From the NCBI RefSeq assembly GCF_024346585.1, contig NZ_AP024523.1, positions 1,249,001 to 1,313,000 of the forward strand: a DNA stretch of 64,000 nucleotides, written 5' to 3'. The notes under the pieces were generated by a model. It was not told the DNA's origin, did not search any database, and saw only the letters and a program-made list of their open reading frames with translations. Of this stretch, positions 9,301 to 18,718 are shown one piece after another; within the stretch, counting starts at the first letter, position 1; every line of letters begins with the position of its first letter. The translations under genes were made by a program, and so were the position numbers. Origin of the DNA: Streptococcus toyakuensis (GTDB lineage Bacteria > Bacillota > Bacilli > Lactobacillales > Streptococcaceae).

Positions 9301-11388
9301 TTATTTAATCTTTTCTTCTTCGTAGTCACCATTACTACATACAACCTGCTTGCCACCACCACGGACTTTTTTCTCCATGAGGAAATTGCCACATTTTGGA
9401 CAGTCACGACCAACAGGCTTATCCCAAGAGGTAAATTCACATTCTGGATAGCGATTGCAACCATAGAAGAGACGGTTACGCTTGGTTTTACGCTCAATGA
9501 TTTGTCCCTGATGACAACTTGGACACTCAACACCGATTTCTTTCACGATTGCTTGGGTATGACGGCAATCTGGGAAATTGCTACAAGCATAGAACTTACC
9601 AAAACGACCAAGTTTAATGACCATTGGACTGCCACACACTTCACAATCAAATCCAGCTGGTTCATCCTTAATCTGGATTTTCTCCATTTCTTCTTCAGTC
9701 TTGGCCACTTCTTTGGAGAATGGTTTGTAAAAGGCATCAATGACACGTTGCCACTGCTCTTTTCCGACTTCGACATCATCCAGTTTGCCTTCCATTTCAG
9801 CTGTAAAGGTCACGTTTACGATATCTGGGAAATATTCAACGATGAGCTTATTAACAATTTCTCCCAACTCTGTCGGTTCAAAGCGTTTGGCTGCAAGGCG
9901 AACATAATAACGTTTCTGAATGGTTTCAATTGTTGGTGCGTAGGTTGACGGACGGCCAACCCCATTTTCCTCCAAGGTCTTGATCAGTGTCGCTTCAGAA
10001 TAGCGAGCAGGCGGTTGAGTGAAATGTTGCTCTGGTTTGCTATTTACCTGCTTGACTACATCTCCAACAGCCATGTCCGGTAACATCTTATTCTTGTCAG
10101 AATCATTATAAATGGCAAGATAACCATCAAACTTAACCTGACTACCATTGGCAGCAAATTGAACTCCATTTTGCGACAATTTAACAGCCATAGTATCAAA
10201 GACAGCAGCTGTCATTTGGCTAGCCACAAAACGATTCCAGATAAGGGTATAGAGCTTGAGCTGGTCCTTGTCCAGATACTTAGCAATACTTTCAGGTGTA
10301 TTAAAAACGCTAGACGGGCGAATAGCCTCATGGGCATCCTGAGCACCTGAAGCATTTTTAACCTTGCTACCATGCTTAGAATACTTGCTACCAAAACGAT
10401 CCGTAATGAAACTTGCAGCTTCATTTTGGGCTACAGGACTGATACGGGTCGAATCAGTACGCATATAAGTAATCAAACCTTGGACACCAGAACCAATATT
10501 AATCCCTTCATAGAGCTGTTGGGCAACCATCATGGTCTTTCGAGTACGGAAATTGATTTTATTGGCAGCATCCATCTGCATAGATGAAGTAGTATAAGGT
10601 AATGGAGCATTGCGTTTGCGCTCTTTCTTATCCACCTGATCCACTGAAAAGTCTTTACTAGTCAGACGAGACAAGACTTCCTTGACCTCATCATTGCTAG
10701 TCAGTTTCAGCTTTTTGCCATCTACTCCATAGAAGGATGCCTGAAATTGCTTGGTTCCCTTTTTAAAGACACCATCAATTGTCCAGTATTCTTCAGGCTG
10801 AAAGACATTAATTTCATTCTCACGGTCAATGATTAACTTAAGCGCAATAGATTGAACGCGCCCTGCTGATAAGCCCTTCTTGACCTTCTTCCACAAAATA
10901 GGCGAAATCGAATAGCCTACCAAACGGTCTAGGACACGACGAGCCTGTTGGGCATCGACCAAGTCCATATCAATCTTACGAGGTTCTTTAAAAGCATTTT
11001 TGACCGCATCCTTGGTGATTTCATTGAAGACCACACGGTTGGCATCATTTTCATCTAAGTTGAGAATATGGGCCAAATGCCAAGAAATCGCTTCTCCTTC
11101 ACGGTCCGGGTCACTCGCCAGGAAGACTTTATTAGCTTTTTTGGCTTCTTTTTTTAAGTCATTGATGAGAGGGCCCTTTCCTCGAATATTGATATATTGC
11201 GGTTCATAATTATTTTCAATATCGACAGACATACTGGATTTCTTCAAATCACGGATATGCCCGACACTGGCTAAAACCTTGTAGTTTCTGCCTAGATATT
11301 TTTCAATCGTCTTGGCCTTAGCAGGCGACTCCACGATGACTAGATTTTTTTTAACTGTTGATTTTTTCTTTTTTGTTGCCGTAGCCAC
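9301..11388 (-). CDS. topA: DNA topoisomerase I
   Basis: Type IA topoisomerase relaxing negative supercoils. 695 residues. TOPRIM domain near the N-terminus ([29 protein letters not shown]), active-site Tyr in [11 protein letters not shown] at about 310. Three C-terminal zinc-finger-like repeats follow; the last keeps only three of four cysteines (CPKCGNF...VVCSNGDY). I chose the GTG at 11388 because AAAAGG precedes it at good spacing and the product then begins with the [19 protein letters not shown] stretch; an upstream TTG would add six residues without a ribosome site. Own promoter at 11424-11452. Confidence 0.94.
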   Translation of the reverse strand: MATATKKKKSTVKKNLVIVESPAKAKTIEKYLGRNYKVLASVGHIRDLKKSSMSVDIENNYEPQYINIRGKGPLINDLKKEAKKANKVFLASDPDREGEAISWHLAHILNLDENDANRVVFNEITKDAVKNAFKEPRKIDMDLVDAQQARRVLDRLVGYSISPILWKKVKKGLSAGRVQSIALKLIIDRENEINVFQPEEYWTIDGVFKKGTKQFQASFYGVDGKKLKLTSNDEVKEVLSRLTSKDFSVDQVDKKERKRNAPLPYTTSSMQMDAANKINFRTRKTMMVAQQLYEGINIGSGVQGLITYMRTDSTRISPVAQNEAASFITDRFGSKYSKHGSKVKNASGAQDAHEAIRPSSVFNTPESIAKYLDKDQLKLYTLIWNRFVASQMTAAVFDTMAVKLSQNGVQFAANGSQVKFDGYLAIYNDSDKNKMLPDMAVGDVVKQVNSKPEQHFTQPPARYSEATLIKTLEENGVGRPSTYAPTIETIQKRYYVRLAAKRFEPTELGEIVNKLIVEYFPDIVNVTFTAEMEGKLDDVEVGKEQWQRVIDAFYKPFSKEVAKTEEEMEKIQIKDEPAGFDCEVCGSPMVIKLGRFGKFYACSNFPDCRHTQAIVKEIGVECPSCHQGQIIERKTKRNRLFYGCNRYPECEFTSWDKPVGRDCPKCGNFLMEKKVRGGGKQVVCSNGDYEEEKIK

Positions 11389-11423
11389 AGTATCACACCT
11401 TTTCAAAGTAATAAACTTTATAA

Positions 11424-11452
11424 AGTGTAAACCATTTTTTGAACCCTGTCAA
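11424..11452 (-). promoter_or_regulatory. topA promoter
   Basis: Minus-strand -35 TTGACA (11447-11452), 17-bp spacer, -10 TACACT (11424-11429). The start point near 11417 gives a leader of about 30 nt to the GTG at 11388. Confidence 0.7.
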
Positions 11453-11505
11453 GACTTAGCTACTATAATAGAAGAAAAGTTTATCTAGTAAGCGGACTTT
11501 CTTCT

Positions 11506-11659
11506 TATACTCAATGAAAATCAAAGAGCAAACTAGGAAACTAACCGCAGGTTGCTCAAAGCACTGCTTTGAGGTTGCAGATGAGACTGACGAAGTCAGT
11601 AACCATACCTACGGCAAGGTGATGCTGACGTGGTTTGAAGAGATTTTCGAAGAGTATTA
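11506..11659 (-). repeat. BOX element (A-B-C, inverted) at the 3' end of dprA
   Basis: Reading on the minus strand it starts TAATACTCTTCGAAAATC and ends GATTTTCATTGAGTATA with boxA, one boxB and boxC. Its boxA end overlaps the dprA stop codon (11657-11659), so the repeat supplies the end of the gene and the 3' region of its mRNA. Confidence 0.9.
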
Positions 11660-12505
11660 AAATTCAAATTCCGCAAGAACATCCTGCCCGCTGGTGACCA
11701 ATTTTGCCCCTTCTTGAATCAAATGATGGCAACCGTCTGATAGTCCATCTAAAATGCTACCAGGAATAGCAAAGACATCGCGCCCTTCTTCCATTGCTCT
11801 CTCACAGGTAATGAGACTACCTGAACGCATCTTAGCCTCTGCTACAATCACACCACGACAAAGTCCAGCAATGATACGATTACGGGCAGGAAAATGAAAT
11901 TTCAGAGGTTGTTCACCAGGTCCGTATTCACTTAGAACCAGATGGTCATTGCCGATGTAGTCTTGCAAGCGTTTATTGGCTTTAGGATAAAACACATCCA
12001 GTCCTGTTCCAATCACTGCAATGGTTTTTCCGCCATTCTGAAGAGCTGCCATATGAGCTGCTGTGTCAATGCCCTTGGCTAAGCCACTGACGATAACCAG
12101 TTCATTTTCCAAGCCCTGAATGACTTTTTCAACTGACTTAGCTCCCTGTTTGCTACACGCACGACTGCCCACGACTGCTACCTTCGGGAATTTCAAGAGG
12201 TCAAGATTTCCCTTGTAAAATAAAAGTACAGGCGCATCATATATTTCACTCAAATCCCAAGGGTAACAGTCATCTAAAATAGAGAAAGATGGAAATTTTT
12301 GAAACTCCTTCTCCAAATGCGCATCGTCTATCTGAAAGTAACGTTCCATAAAAACAGCTGGATTTCTGCAACCTGATATTTCTGCAATATCACCCAACAA
12401 AAGTTCTTGATCGACATTTTCACCGTATTCTAGAACTGCCAAAACCTGTTGATTGGTCAAACCTGATTTTTTCAATTTATAGATTTCATAGTTTGTGATT
12501 TTCAT
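11657..12505 (-). CDS. dprA: DNA processing protein DprA
   Basis: Loads RecA on incoming single-stranded DNA during natural transformation and shuts off competence by binding ComE~P in pneumococcus. 282 residues: N-terminal SAM-like domain, then the extended Rossmann fold (VAVVGSRACSKQG, IVSGLAKGIDTAAH, AVIGTGLDVFYP, FPARNRIIAGL). I chose the ATG at 12505 because GGAG lies 7 nt upstream; an earlier in-frame ATG overlaps that ribosome site. A cin box at 12539-12546 makes it a late competence (SigX) gene. A BOX repeat provides its stop codon. Confidence 0.95.
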   Translation of the reverse strand: MKITNYEIYKLKKSGLTNQQVLAVLEYGENVDQELLLGDIAEISGCRNPAVFMERYFQIDDAHLEKEFQKFPSFSILDDCYPWDLSEIYDAPVLLFYKGNLDLLKFPKVAVVGSRACSKQGAKSVEKVIQGLENELVIVSGLAKGIDTAAHMAALQNGGKTIAVIGTGLDVFYPKANKRLQDYIGNDHLVLSEYGPGEQPLKFHFPARNRIIAGLCRGVIVAEAKMRSGSLITCERAMEEGRDVFAIPGSILDGLSDGCHHLIQEGAKLVTSGQDVLAEFEF

Positions 12506-12538
12506 AAATAACTCCATTTCTTTTTCTACTCATCTATT

Positions 12539-12546
12539 TATTCGTA
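12539..12546 (-). promoter_or_regulatory. cin box (SigX/ComX promoter) of dprA
   Basis: Exact TACGAATA on the minus strand preceded by a T-rich tract, the known recognition sequence for the competence sigma factor. It lies about 33 bp upstream of the dprA ATG. Confidence 0.9.
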
Positions 12547-12554
12547 AAAAAATC

Positions 12555-12584
12555 AAAAAACATCCGACTATTTCAGCCAGATGT
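12555..12584 (-). terminator. Terminator of the tarIJ-licABC operon
   Basis: Ten-bp stem on the minus strand (ACATCTGGCT with AGTCGGATGT, two G-U pairs) followed by a T run, just after licC. The T run also forms the T-rich region upstream of the dprA cin box. Confidence 0.85.
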
Positions 12585-12592
12585 TGGAATCT

Positions 12593-13282
12593 TTAATTTT
12601 CGTTTTTAAGAATTTCTTCTAATTTATGATAATCTTGGACACTATCGATTTCATAGATGCTATTGCCTTCTAATTCTTCAACATAGACATCCAGCTCTTT
12701 GATATTATCCTTAACCATATTATCCCAGTAGAGATCAACAAATTCACCACTTGCATAGGCCTTATCGATAAAGCTGACAATCTTTTCTGCAGTTGGAGCA
12801 TCCCAGAAGGATACACCACTAAGGATGCGACCCGCCTTGCTATCAACAATAATGTCTTGAACCTTGTAGTCATCTCCATAGACCAAGAACCATTCGTTGG
12901 TACAATCTTCACGATAAACACTAAAATAAGTCGAACGTGTCAAATCATTGCGGAACATATTTTTAAAGAGATAATTATCGGCATCAATAACATAACTGTT
13001 AGCTAATTCTTCTTTTACAAGATAGAGAGAGTAAAAGTTATTGTAGTCAGCGTATTTATCATTGAAGACGAGGCGAACACCATATTTTTCTTTCAAGTAA
13101 TCGAATTGTTCTTTAAGGTAACCAACAATGATGATGATTTCATTGATTCCTTTTTCTTTTAAAAACTCAATTTGGTATTCAATCAAGGGTTTTTGATTAA
13201 CCTGAACCAAGGCTTTAGGGGTATTTTCAGTCATAGGACGCAAGCGAGTTCCCAATCCCGCTGCTAAGATAATGGCTTTCAC
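12593..13282 (-). CDS. licC: Phosphocholine cytidylyltransferase
   Basis: Makes CDP-choline from phosphocholine and CTP, the activated donor for LicD enzymes. 229 residues with the nucleotidyltransferase signature LAAGLGTRLRPMTENTPKAL at the N-terminus and the metal-binding IDADNYL. Last gene of the operon, 11 bp after licB. Together with licA and licB it takes choline from uptake to CDP-choline. Confidence 0.94.
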   Translation of the reverse strand: MKAIILAAGLGTRLRPMTENTPKALVQVNQKPLIEYQIEFLKEKGINEIIIIVGYLKEQFDYLKEKYGVRLVFNDKYADYNNFYSLYLVKEELANSYVIDADNYLFKNMFRNDLTRSTYFSVYREDCTNEWFLVYGDDYKVQDIIVDSKAGRILSGVSFWDAPTAEKIVSFIDKAYASGEFVDLYWDNMVKDNIKELDVYVEELEGNSIYEIDSVQDYHKLEEILKNEN

Positions 13283-13293
13283 ACGAATCTCCT

Positions 13294-14172
13294 TTATTCT
13301 TTAATAATAATATAAACTCCAGCAATGACGACAAGTGACGTAATAATTGTCAGCATATCTAGCGGTGCACCCAAGAAAACAACTGCAAATAAGACTGTCC
13401 AAACTACATAACTCACGTTCAAGCCTGTAGCCTTGGCTGGTTGCAAGCGATTGATAGCGATATAATAAGCCAAATAGGAAATCATATCAAAGGCTGCAAA
13501 GACAATCATAAGACCTAGCAATTGTCCATTGGCCACTTCTGCAAATGACTGATGAGAGAAGAGCACAATCACAAGATAGGACAAGAATGAAGTTACTTGA
13601 CGGATTAAGAGGGCTTCGATTTCACTCAATTCACTTTCCATAGCAAAAGAGCTTAGAACACTCTCACTTCCCCATGCAATGGCACAAACTAAAGCACAGA
13701 GAATCCCAATGTAGAAGGAATTGACCTGTTCAACCTTATAAGTTTGAGCAATAATCCCTGCAATAATCAAGACAATCCCAAATACAGTATTTTTTGAAAT
13801 CTTGTGCTTCAAAAAGAAGAAAGCCAATAAAACCGAAATCGCAGGGTAAATAGCCGACACAGATGAAGCTAAGGAACTTCCGATATACTTAACCGCATAA
13901 AGATTGGCCTGCATACCGATAGGGCCTGCTAGCAAGGCCCCAATGATCACACTAACATTGCGAATATTTAAGAAAATTGAGAGACGAACTTTTCCTTCTT
14001 TTACCAAGAGAAAAGCTAGTAGAATAAAGATACTCAAGAAATCGTGAGCAGCAGCCACCACAAAGGGTGACAAATCTGTAAAAATCGAAAAGATGTAAGC
14101 GCTAATTGTTAGACCTAACCCCCAGAAAACACCTGAGAGTAGACCGAAGGAAACTCCATTTTTATTTTTCAT
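13294..14172 (-). CDS. licB: Choline transporter LicB
   Basis: DMT/EamA-superfamily permease, about ten membrane segments, importing choline for teichoic-acid decoration. 292 residues from the ATG at 14172. That start is preferred because GGAGG precedes it; an earlier ATG overlaps this ribosome site. The start lies 11 bp inside the end of licA, so the two are probably translationally coupled. The two repeated EamA halves (about 5-140 and 150-290) are visible as hydrophobic blocks. Confidence 0.92.
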   Translation of the reverse strand: MKNKNGVSFGLLSGVFWGLGLTISAYIFSIFTDLSPFVVAAAHDFLSIFILLAFLLVKEGKVRLSIFLNIRNVSVIIGALLAGPIGMQANLYAVKYIGSSLASSVSAIYPAISVLLAFFFLKHKISKNTVFGIVLIIAGIIAQTYKVEQVNSFYIGILCALVCAIAWGSESVLSSFAMESELSEIEALLIRQVTSFLSYLVIVLFSHQSFAEVANGQLLGLMIVFAAFDMISYLAYYIAINRLQPAKATGLNVSYVVWTVLFAVVFLGAPLDMLTIITSLVVIAGVYIIIKE

Positions 14173-15031
14173 ATGAACCTCCATAATTAGCCAGACCTTT
14201 AACAGCTCTTTGGTAACGATTCACACCATAGTCACCAAAATCTGCCCCTTGCTCTTCTTTATAGACTGTCCATAGACTCCAAATAGTGTCTTGTAAAATT
14301 TTATAAATGGCAATCTTTTCACGAGTGACAGGTGTTTGGGCACTCTCGTAGTGAGATAAGAACTCTTCTTCCTCTTGGGGAGTGAATTCGGACTCTAAAA
14401 AGAGGGCAGCCAAATCCCACATTGGATCATTCATTGATGAATATTCCCAGTCAATCAGATAAAGTCTTCCTTGAGGTGATTCGATAAAGTTTTCAGGAAC
14501 CAAATCGATATGACAAGATTTTCTGTCAACACCTAAGTCAGCAAGTCTTTTCTCTAAGGAGAAGACTTCTTCTCTAACTGCTTCATAGTTGGCATAGGGG
14601 ATTTTTTCCTCAATCAAAGATTCGTATTTTTTGATTTCTTCAAAAGGAGCAAATTCTCCTCTTAATTCCTTGCCAGAAGCATGAATAGTTTGTAATATTG
14701 GAGCAATTTTATCAAATTTGGTCTTGATTGACGTTGAATCAAGCGTAATCGCAGATTCGATATACTCATTTACTTTGATACCAGCTTCAATATCAAAAAG
14801 ATAATTTTTTACATCTAAGTCTAAATCCTTTAGTAGTTCAAGATTGTACTTTTCATCTTGACGATTGATCAGCTTTTCTGTTCCTTTACCAAAGAATTTA
14901 ACAATGTATTGCTTATTTGTTGTTTTGGCCAAATAGTTTTGATTGGTCATTCCCCCCAGTTGTTCAACACTGAGGACTTCCTCTTCTTGACTAAGTAGGG
15001 ATGACATTTTTTCTTTAATGATTTTCTCCAC
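14162..15031 (-). CDS. licA: Choline kinase
   Basis: ATP-dependent phosphorylation of imported choline. 289 residues of the choline/aminoglycoside kinase fold: N-terminal EQLGGMTNQNYLAK, catalytic loop CHIDLVPENFI (the HxDLxxxN pattern), and metal-binding LIDWEYSSMNDPMWDLA. It lies between tarJ (16 bp) and licB (overlap) in the lic operon. Full length. Confidence 0.94.
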   Translation of the reverse strand: MEKIIKEKMSSLLSQEEEVLSVEQLGGMTNQNYLAKTTNKQYIVKFFGKGTEKLINRQDEKYNLELLKDLDLDVKNYLFDIEAGIKVNEYIESAITLDSTSIKTKFDKIAPILQTIHASGKELRGEFAPFEEIKKYESLIEEKIPYANYEAVREEVFSLEKRLADLGVDRKSCHIDLVPENFIESPQGRLYLIDWEYSSMNDPMWDLAALFLESEFTPQEEEEFLSHYESAQTPVTREKIAIYKILQDTIWSLWTVYKEEQGADFGDYGVNRYQRAVKGLANYGGSYEK

Positions 15032-15047
15032 AATTAACCTCCAGCAC

Positions 15048-16070
15048 TTATACTTCCCACTTAAACACTGTTTTAAAGGCTGTGTTTAAATCGGTCGCAA
15101 AGACACGGTGAATATCTTTAATTTCTCTTACAGGTTCTTCTAGATAAAGGATATTTTTAAGACGATTGGCAAATTTCTTGACTTCCATCATTTGGATTGC
15201 ATTTTCAAAATCAATGCGACCAGAACGAGAGGACCCAACCAAGAGCAAGCCTTTTTCTAAGGCATCGCGTGTATTGAGATTGACTTTATACTCACTAACT
15301 CCCATCATAAGAATCGTTCCCTGAGGACGAATATAGCGAATCAAGTCATTAATAGCTGGTCCAGTACCATCACCACCACAACACTCAAAAGCATGGTCAA
15401 AGGCCAAATCTTCAGGAATATTATCAGTAATATAGCATTCTTTGGCAAAAGAGAAGAGTTCCAATTTTTCCCAATGACGACCAATAACCACAATCTCTGC
15501 TTCTGGCAAAGTATAGTTGATAATATTGGCAACCACAAAAGCTAAACTTCCATCTCCGATAACGGCGATTCGGTCCCGCTTGCTATGAGCAAGAGTCAAT
15601 AGGCGATTCATAGCATGCATACCGACACTGACAAACTCTGTAATGGCCGCAACCGTATCTTCGATAGCATCATAAGCCACCACACGATCTTTAGGAAGAG
15701 AAACAAACTCTCTCATAAAGCCATCAAATCCACTAGACAAGAAATGAGCCCCTGTCATGTAGTTTTCATAGAATTCTTCATCACTCTGCATAGGAGGCTG
15801 ATTAGGAATCATGACAACTTTTTGCCCAACCTCGTAGGTTCCTGTCGGGTCAGAAATAACGGTTCCACATGACTCGTGAATCATTGCCATTGGAAGCTTT
15901 TTGTTCAAAATCTTGGGATCACGTTTTCCTTGGTAGTAACGCTGATCCGCATGACAGACCGCCATATAATTAGGACGGATGAGGATATGATTCTCTTGGT
16001 CAATAGCCTCTTCCTGATATTTGACATTGATAAACTTAGGCTTAGTTAGTTGATAAATTTGATTAATCAT
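15048..16070 (-). CDS. tarJ: Ribulose-5-phosphate reductase
   Basis: Zinc-type medium-chain dehydrogenase that reduces ribulose-5-phosphate to ribitol-5-phosphate with NADPH, feeding TarI. 340 residues from the ATG at 16070 (a TTG six codons earlier has no advantage, and GAGAAAG precedes the ATG). Visible are the catalytic-zinc region YMAVCHADQRYYQG, the HESCGTV segment and a Rossmann stretch DRIAVIGDGSLAFVV. It begins 4 bp after tarI, so the pair is coupled. Confidence 0.92.
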   Translation of the reverse strand: MINQIYQLTKPKFINVKYQEEAIDQENHILIRPNYMAVCHADQRYYQGKRDPKILNKKLPMAMIHESCGTVISDPTGTYEVGQKVVMIPNQPPMQSDEEFYENYMTGAHFLSSGFDGFMREFVSLPKDRVVAYDAIEDTVAAITEFVSVGMHAMNRLLTLAHSKRDRIAVIGDGSLAFVVANIINYTLPEAEIVVIGRHWEKLELFSFAKECYITDNIPEDLAFDHAFECCGGDGTGPAINDLIRYIRPQGTILMMGVSEYKVNLNTRDALEKGLLLVGSSRSGRIDFENAIQMMEVKKFANRLKNILYLEEPVREIKDIHRVFATDLNTAFKTVFKWEV

Positions 16071-16074
16071 TTTA

Positions 16075-16782
16075 CTAGTCTTTCTCAATCATACTTTTTG
16101 CAATCTTCAAATCTGTTACGGTTGTAATCTTCAGATTTGAGTATTCACCTTTGGCTAAGGCCACATCTTTTCCTTTGATCACAAAGATTTTACATGCATC
16201 TGTCAAGATTTCCTTCTCTTCAGCAGAAAGAGAGCCATAAAGGTCCATGAAGTCCTTGCAACGGAATGTTTGAGGTGTTTGTCCTTGATAAAGGTGAGCA
16301 CGATTTGGAATATCTGTAATGAATTGACCATTGGTACTTTCAACGATAGTATCAACCGCTTCTACCACTGTGTCCACTGCGTCATGATTTTGGGCAAGTT
16401 GGATATTGTCTTGAATCATGCGAAGTGTAATAAATGGACGAACAGAATCGTGGGTAACAACGATATCCTCTGGAGTAAGCGGACGATAAGCATCAATGGC
16501 TTCAATGATTTTCTCAATACTTGTATTGCGGTCAGCACCACCCTTTGTAATGATGATGCGTTCCTTATGAAGAGGAAGATATTTATCTACAAGATCTTCT
16601 GCATGAGAAACCCAGTCTCCATGAACCCCAACTACAATTTTTTCAATACTTGGTTCCAAGACAAATTTTTCAATTGTATGAATCAAGATAGGTCGATCAC
16701 CTAGCTCTAAAAATTGTTTTGGCAAGTTACTGATTCCCATACGTGTGCCAGTTCCACCAGCAAGAATTCCTGCATAAATCAT
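16075..16782 (-). CDS. tarI: Ribitol-5-phosphate cytidylyltransferase
   Basis: Forms CDP-ribitol for the teichoic-acid repeat unit. 235 residues, IspD/TarI-type fold with LAGGTGTRMGISNLPKQFL at the N-terminus and VVTHDSVRPFI and DTVVEAVDTIVES in the body. The lic-operon context distinguishes it from IspD of isoprenoid synthesis. First gene of the operon, read from a proximal extended -10 promoter and a distal CiaR-controlled promoter. Confidence 0.93.
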   Translation of the reverse strand: MIYAGILAGGTGTRMGISNLPKQFLELGDRPILIHTIEKFVLEPSIEKIVVGVHGDWVSHAEDLVDKYLPLHKERIIITKGGADRNTSIEKIIEAIDAYRPLTPEDIVVTHDSVRPFITLRMIQDNIQLAQNHDAVDTVVEAVDTIVESTNGQFITDIPNRAHLYQGQTPQTFRCKDFMDLYGSLSAEEKEILTDACKIFVIKGKDVALAKGEYSNLKITTVTDLKIAKSMIEKD

Positions 16783-16823
16783 CTATTTTCTCCTTTGTCT
16801 TACTAAAAAAACTTATTCTCTCT

Positions 16824-16829
16824 ATTATA
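16824..16829 (-). promoter_or_regulatory. Proximal tarI promoter (extended -10)
   Basis: TATAAT preceded by TGG on the minus strand (extended -10), with only a poor -35. It lies about 40 bp upstream of tarI and probably gives the basal level of lic operon expression. Confidence 0.7.
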
Positions 16830-16918
16830 CCACAATCTAGTCCTATCATGAAAGAAATACCGGCCCTCCCGTTCTAGAATAGGAGGATTAAGCAGTTCCA
16901 TTATTCAAAGAAACTAGT

Positions 16919-16965
16919 CCATTTCTAGTAGTGACTAGGAATTCTGTAGGCATTACTAGAAATGG
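16919..16965 (-). repeat. 12-bp inverted repeat in the long lic leader
   Basis: CCATTTCTAGTA (16919-16930) and TACTAGAAATGG (16954-16965) are perfect inverse complements with a 23-nt loop. No T run follows. In a transcript from the CiaR promoter this would form a stable hairpin in the 5' leader. Role unknown. Confidence 0.6.
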
Positions 16966-17003
16966 CTGTGAAATTTTAGAGTTCTTCAGAATAATATAGT
17001 TTT

Positions 17004-17020
17004 CTTAAAGAAAACTTAAA
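17004..17020 (-). promoter_or_regulatory. CiaR-binding site of the distal lic promoter
   Basis: TTTAAG-N5-TTTAAG exactly, read on the minus strand, the known box of the pneumococcal response regulator CiaR. A TATTCT -10 follows 10 bp downstream (16988-16993). Established knowledge lists a lic promoter in the CiaR regulon, and the fit is exact. Confidence 0.9.
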
Positions 17021-17055
17021 ATTAAGCTTTGAAACTTCAAAGTGATTACTTGACT

Positions 17056-17162
17056 TATACTCAATGAAAATCAAAAAGCAAACTAGGAAGCTAGCCGTAA
17101 GCTGTACTTGAGTACGGTAAGGCGACGCTGACGTGGTTTGAATTTGATTTTCGAAGAGTATT
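17056..17162 (-). repeat. BOX element lacking boxB (A-C)
   Basis: On the minus strand it begins TAATACTCTTCGAAAATC and contains the boxA core GTCAGCGTCGCCTTACCGTA; it ends with boxC (GATTTTCATTGAGTATA). No boxB unit is present. It lies between the divergent lic and tacF promoters. Its first 23 bases match the end of the fused transposase relic at 48.3 kb. Confidence 0.88.
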
Positions 17163-17193
17163 ACTGCCCTTCATTTCTTATTAGCTGACTTTA

Positions 17194-17202
17194 TGATATA
17201 AT
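17194..17202 (+). promoter_or_regulatory. tacF-licD promoter (extended -10)
   Basis: TGATATAAT (TGN plus TATAAT at 17197-17202) with no clear -35. A GAGG ribosome site and the tacF ATG follow at 17222. Confidence 0.7.
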
Positions 17203-17221
17203 GAAAAACGAGGTAAATTGA

Positions 17222-18709
17222 ATGAAAAGTATAAAATTAAATGCTCTATCTTACATGGGAATTCGTGTCTTGAATATTATTTTTCCCATCTTAACTGGTA
17301 CCTACGTCGCGCGTGTCTTGGACCGAACTGACTATGGTTACTTCAACTCAGTCGACACAATTTTGTCATTTTTCTTACCCTTTGCAACTTATGGAGTCTA
17401 TAACTACGGTTTACGGGCCATCAGTAATGTCAAGGATAACAAAAAAGATCTGAATAGAACCTTCTCTAGTCTTTTTTATTTGTGCATAGCTTGTACGATT
17501 TTGACCACCGCTGTCTATATCCTAGCCTATCCTCTCTTCTTTACAGATAATCCAATCGTCAAAAAGGTCTACCTTGTTATGGGGATTCAACTCATTGCCC
17601 AGATTTTTTCAATCGAGTGGGTCAATGAAGCTCTGGAAAATTACAGTTTTCTCTTTTACAAGACTGCCTTCATCCGTATCCTGATGCTGGTATCTATTTT
17701 CCTGTTTGTCAAAAATGAACACGATATTGTTGTCTATACACTTGTGATGAGTTTATCGACACTGATTAACTATCTGATTAGTTATTTTTGGATTAAAAGA
17801 GACATTAAGCTTGTTAAGATTCACATAAGTGATTTCAAACCGCTCTTTCTCCCTTTGACAGCCATGTTGGTCTTTGCCAATGCCAATATGCTCTTCACTT
17901 TTTTGGATCGTCTCTTCCTCGTTAAAACAGGGATTGATGTCAACGTTAGTTACTATACCATGGCTCAACGAATTGTGACCGTTATAGCTGGTGTTGTAAC
18001 AGGAGCTATCGGAGTGAGTGTGCCTCGTCTCAGTTACTATCTAGGAAAAGGCGATAAGGAAGCCTATGTCGCACTTGTTAACAGAGGCAGTCGAATCTTT
18101 AACTTCTTTATCATTCCACTGAGTTTTGGACTCATGGTTTTAGGACCAAATGCCATCCTACTTTACGGTAGTGAAAAATATATCGGAGGTGGTATCTTAA
18201 CCTCTCTCTTCGCTTTTCGTACGATTATCCTGGCCTTAGATACCATTCTTGGTTCCCAAATTCTCTTTACAAATGGCTATGAAAAACGAATCACAGTCTA
18301 TACAGTCTTTGCAGGATTACTCAATTTGGGCTTAAATAGTCTCCTCTTTTTCAACCACTTCGTGGCTCCTGAATACTACTTACTGACAACTATGCTATCA
18401 GAGGCCTCTCTACTTGTTTTCTATATCATTTTCATCCATAGAAAACAACTCATCCACTTAGGACATATCTTTAGCTATACTGTTCGATACTCGCTCTTTT
18501 CACTTTCCTTTGTAGGAATTTATTTCCTGATTAATTTCTTGTATCCCGTGGATATGGTCATTAATTTGCCATTTTTGATTAATACTGGTTTGATTGTCTT
18601 GTTATCAGCCATCTCTTATATTGGTCTACTTGCCTTCACCAAAGATAGCATTTTCTATGAATTTTTAAACCATGTCCTAGCCTTAAAAAATAAATTCAAA
18701 AAATCTTAG
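17222..18709 (+). CDS. tacF: Teichoic acid repeat-unit flippase TacF
   Basis: MATE/Wzx-like polysaccharide flippase, 495 residues, about 14 membrane segments. In pneumococcus it exports choline-loaded teichoic-acid repeats, and point mutations there relax choline dependence. The N-terminus LNALSYMGIRVLNIIFPILT and the ARVLDRTDYGYFNSVDTI segment are typical of the superfamily. Identity rests on the family and on the neighbours licD1, licD2 and the divergent lic operon. It is read with the licD genes (10-bp gap). Confidence 0.9.
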   Translation: MKSIKLNALSYMGIRVLNIIFPILTGTYVARVLDRTDYGYFNSVDTILSFFLPFATYGVYNYGLRAISNVKDNKKDLNRTFSSLFYLCIACTILTTAVYILAYPLFFTDNPIVKKVYLVMGIQLIAQIFSIEWVNEALENYSFLFYKTAFIRILMLVSIFLFVKNEHDIVVYTLVMSLSTLINYLISYFWIKRDIKLVKIHISDFKPLFLPLTAMLVFANANMLFTFLDRLFLVKTGIDVNVSYYTMAQRIVTVIAGVVTGAIGVSVPRLSYYLGKGDKEAYVALVNRGSRIFNFFIIPLSFGLMVLGPNAILLYGSEKYIGGGILTSLFAFRTIILALDTILGSQILFTNGYEKRITVYTVFAGLLNLGLNSLLFFNHFVAPEYYLLTTMLSEASLLVFYIIFIHRKQLIHLGHIFSYTVRYSLFSLSFVGIYFLINFLYPVDMVINLPFLINTGLIVLLSAISYIGLLAFTKDSIFYEFLNHVLALKNKFKKS

Positions 18710-18718
18710 GAGTATAGA

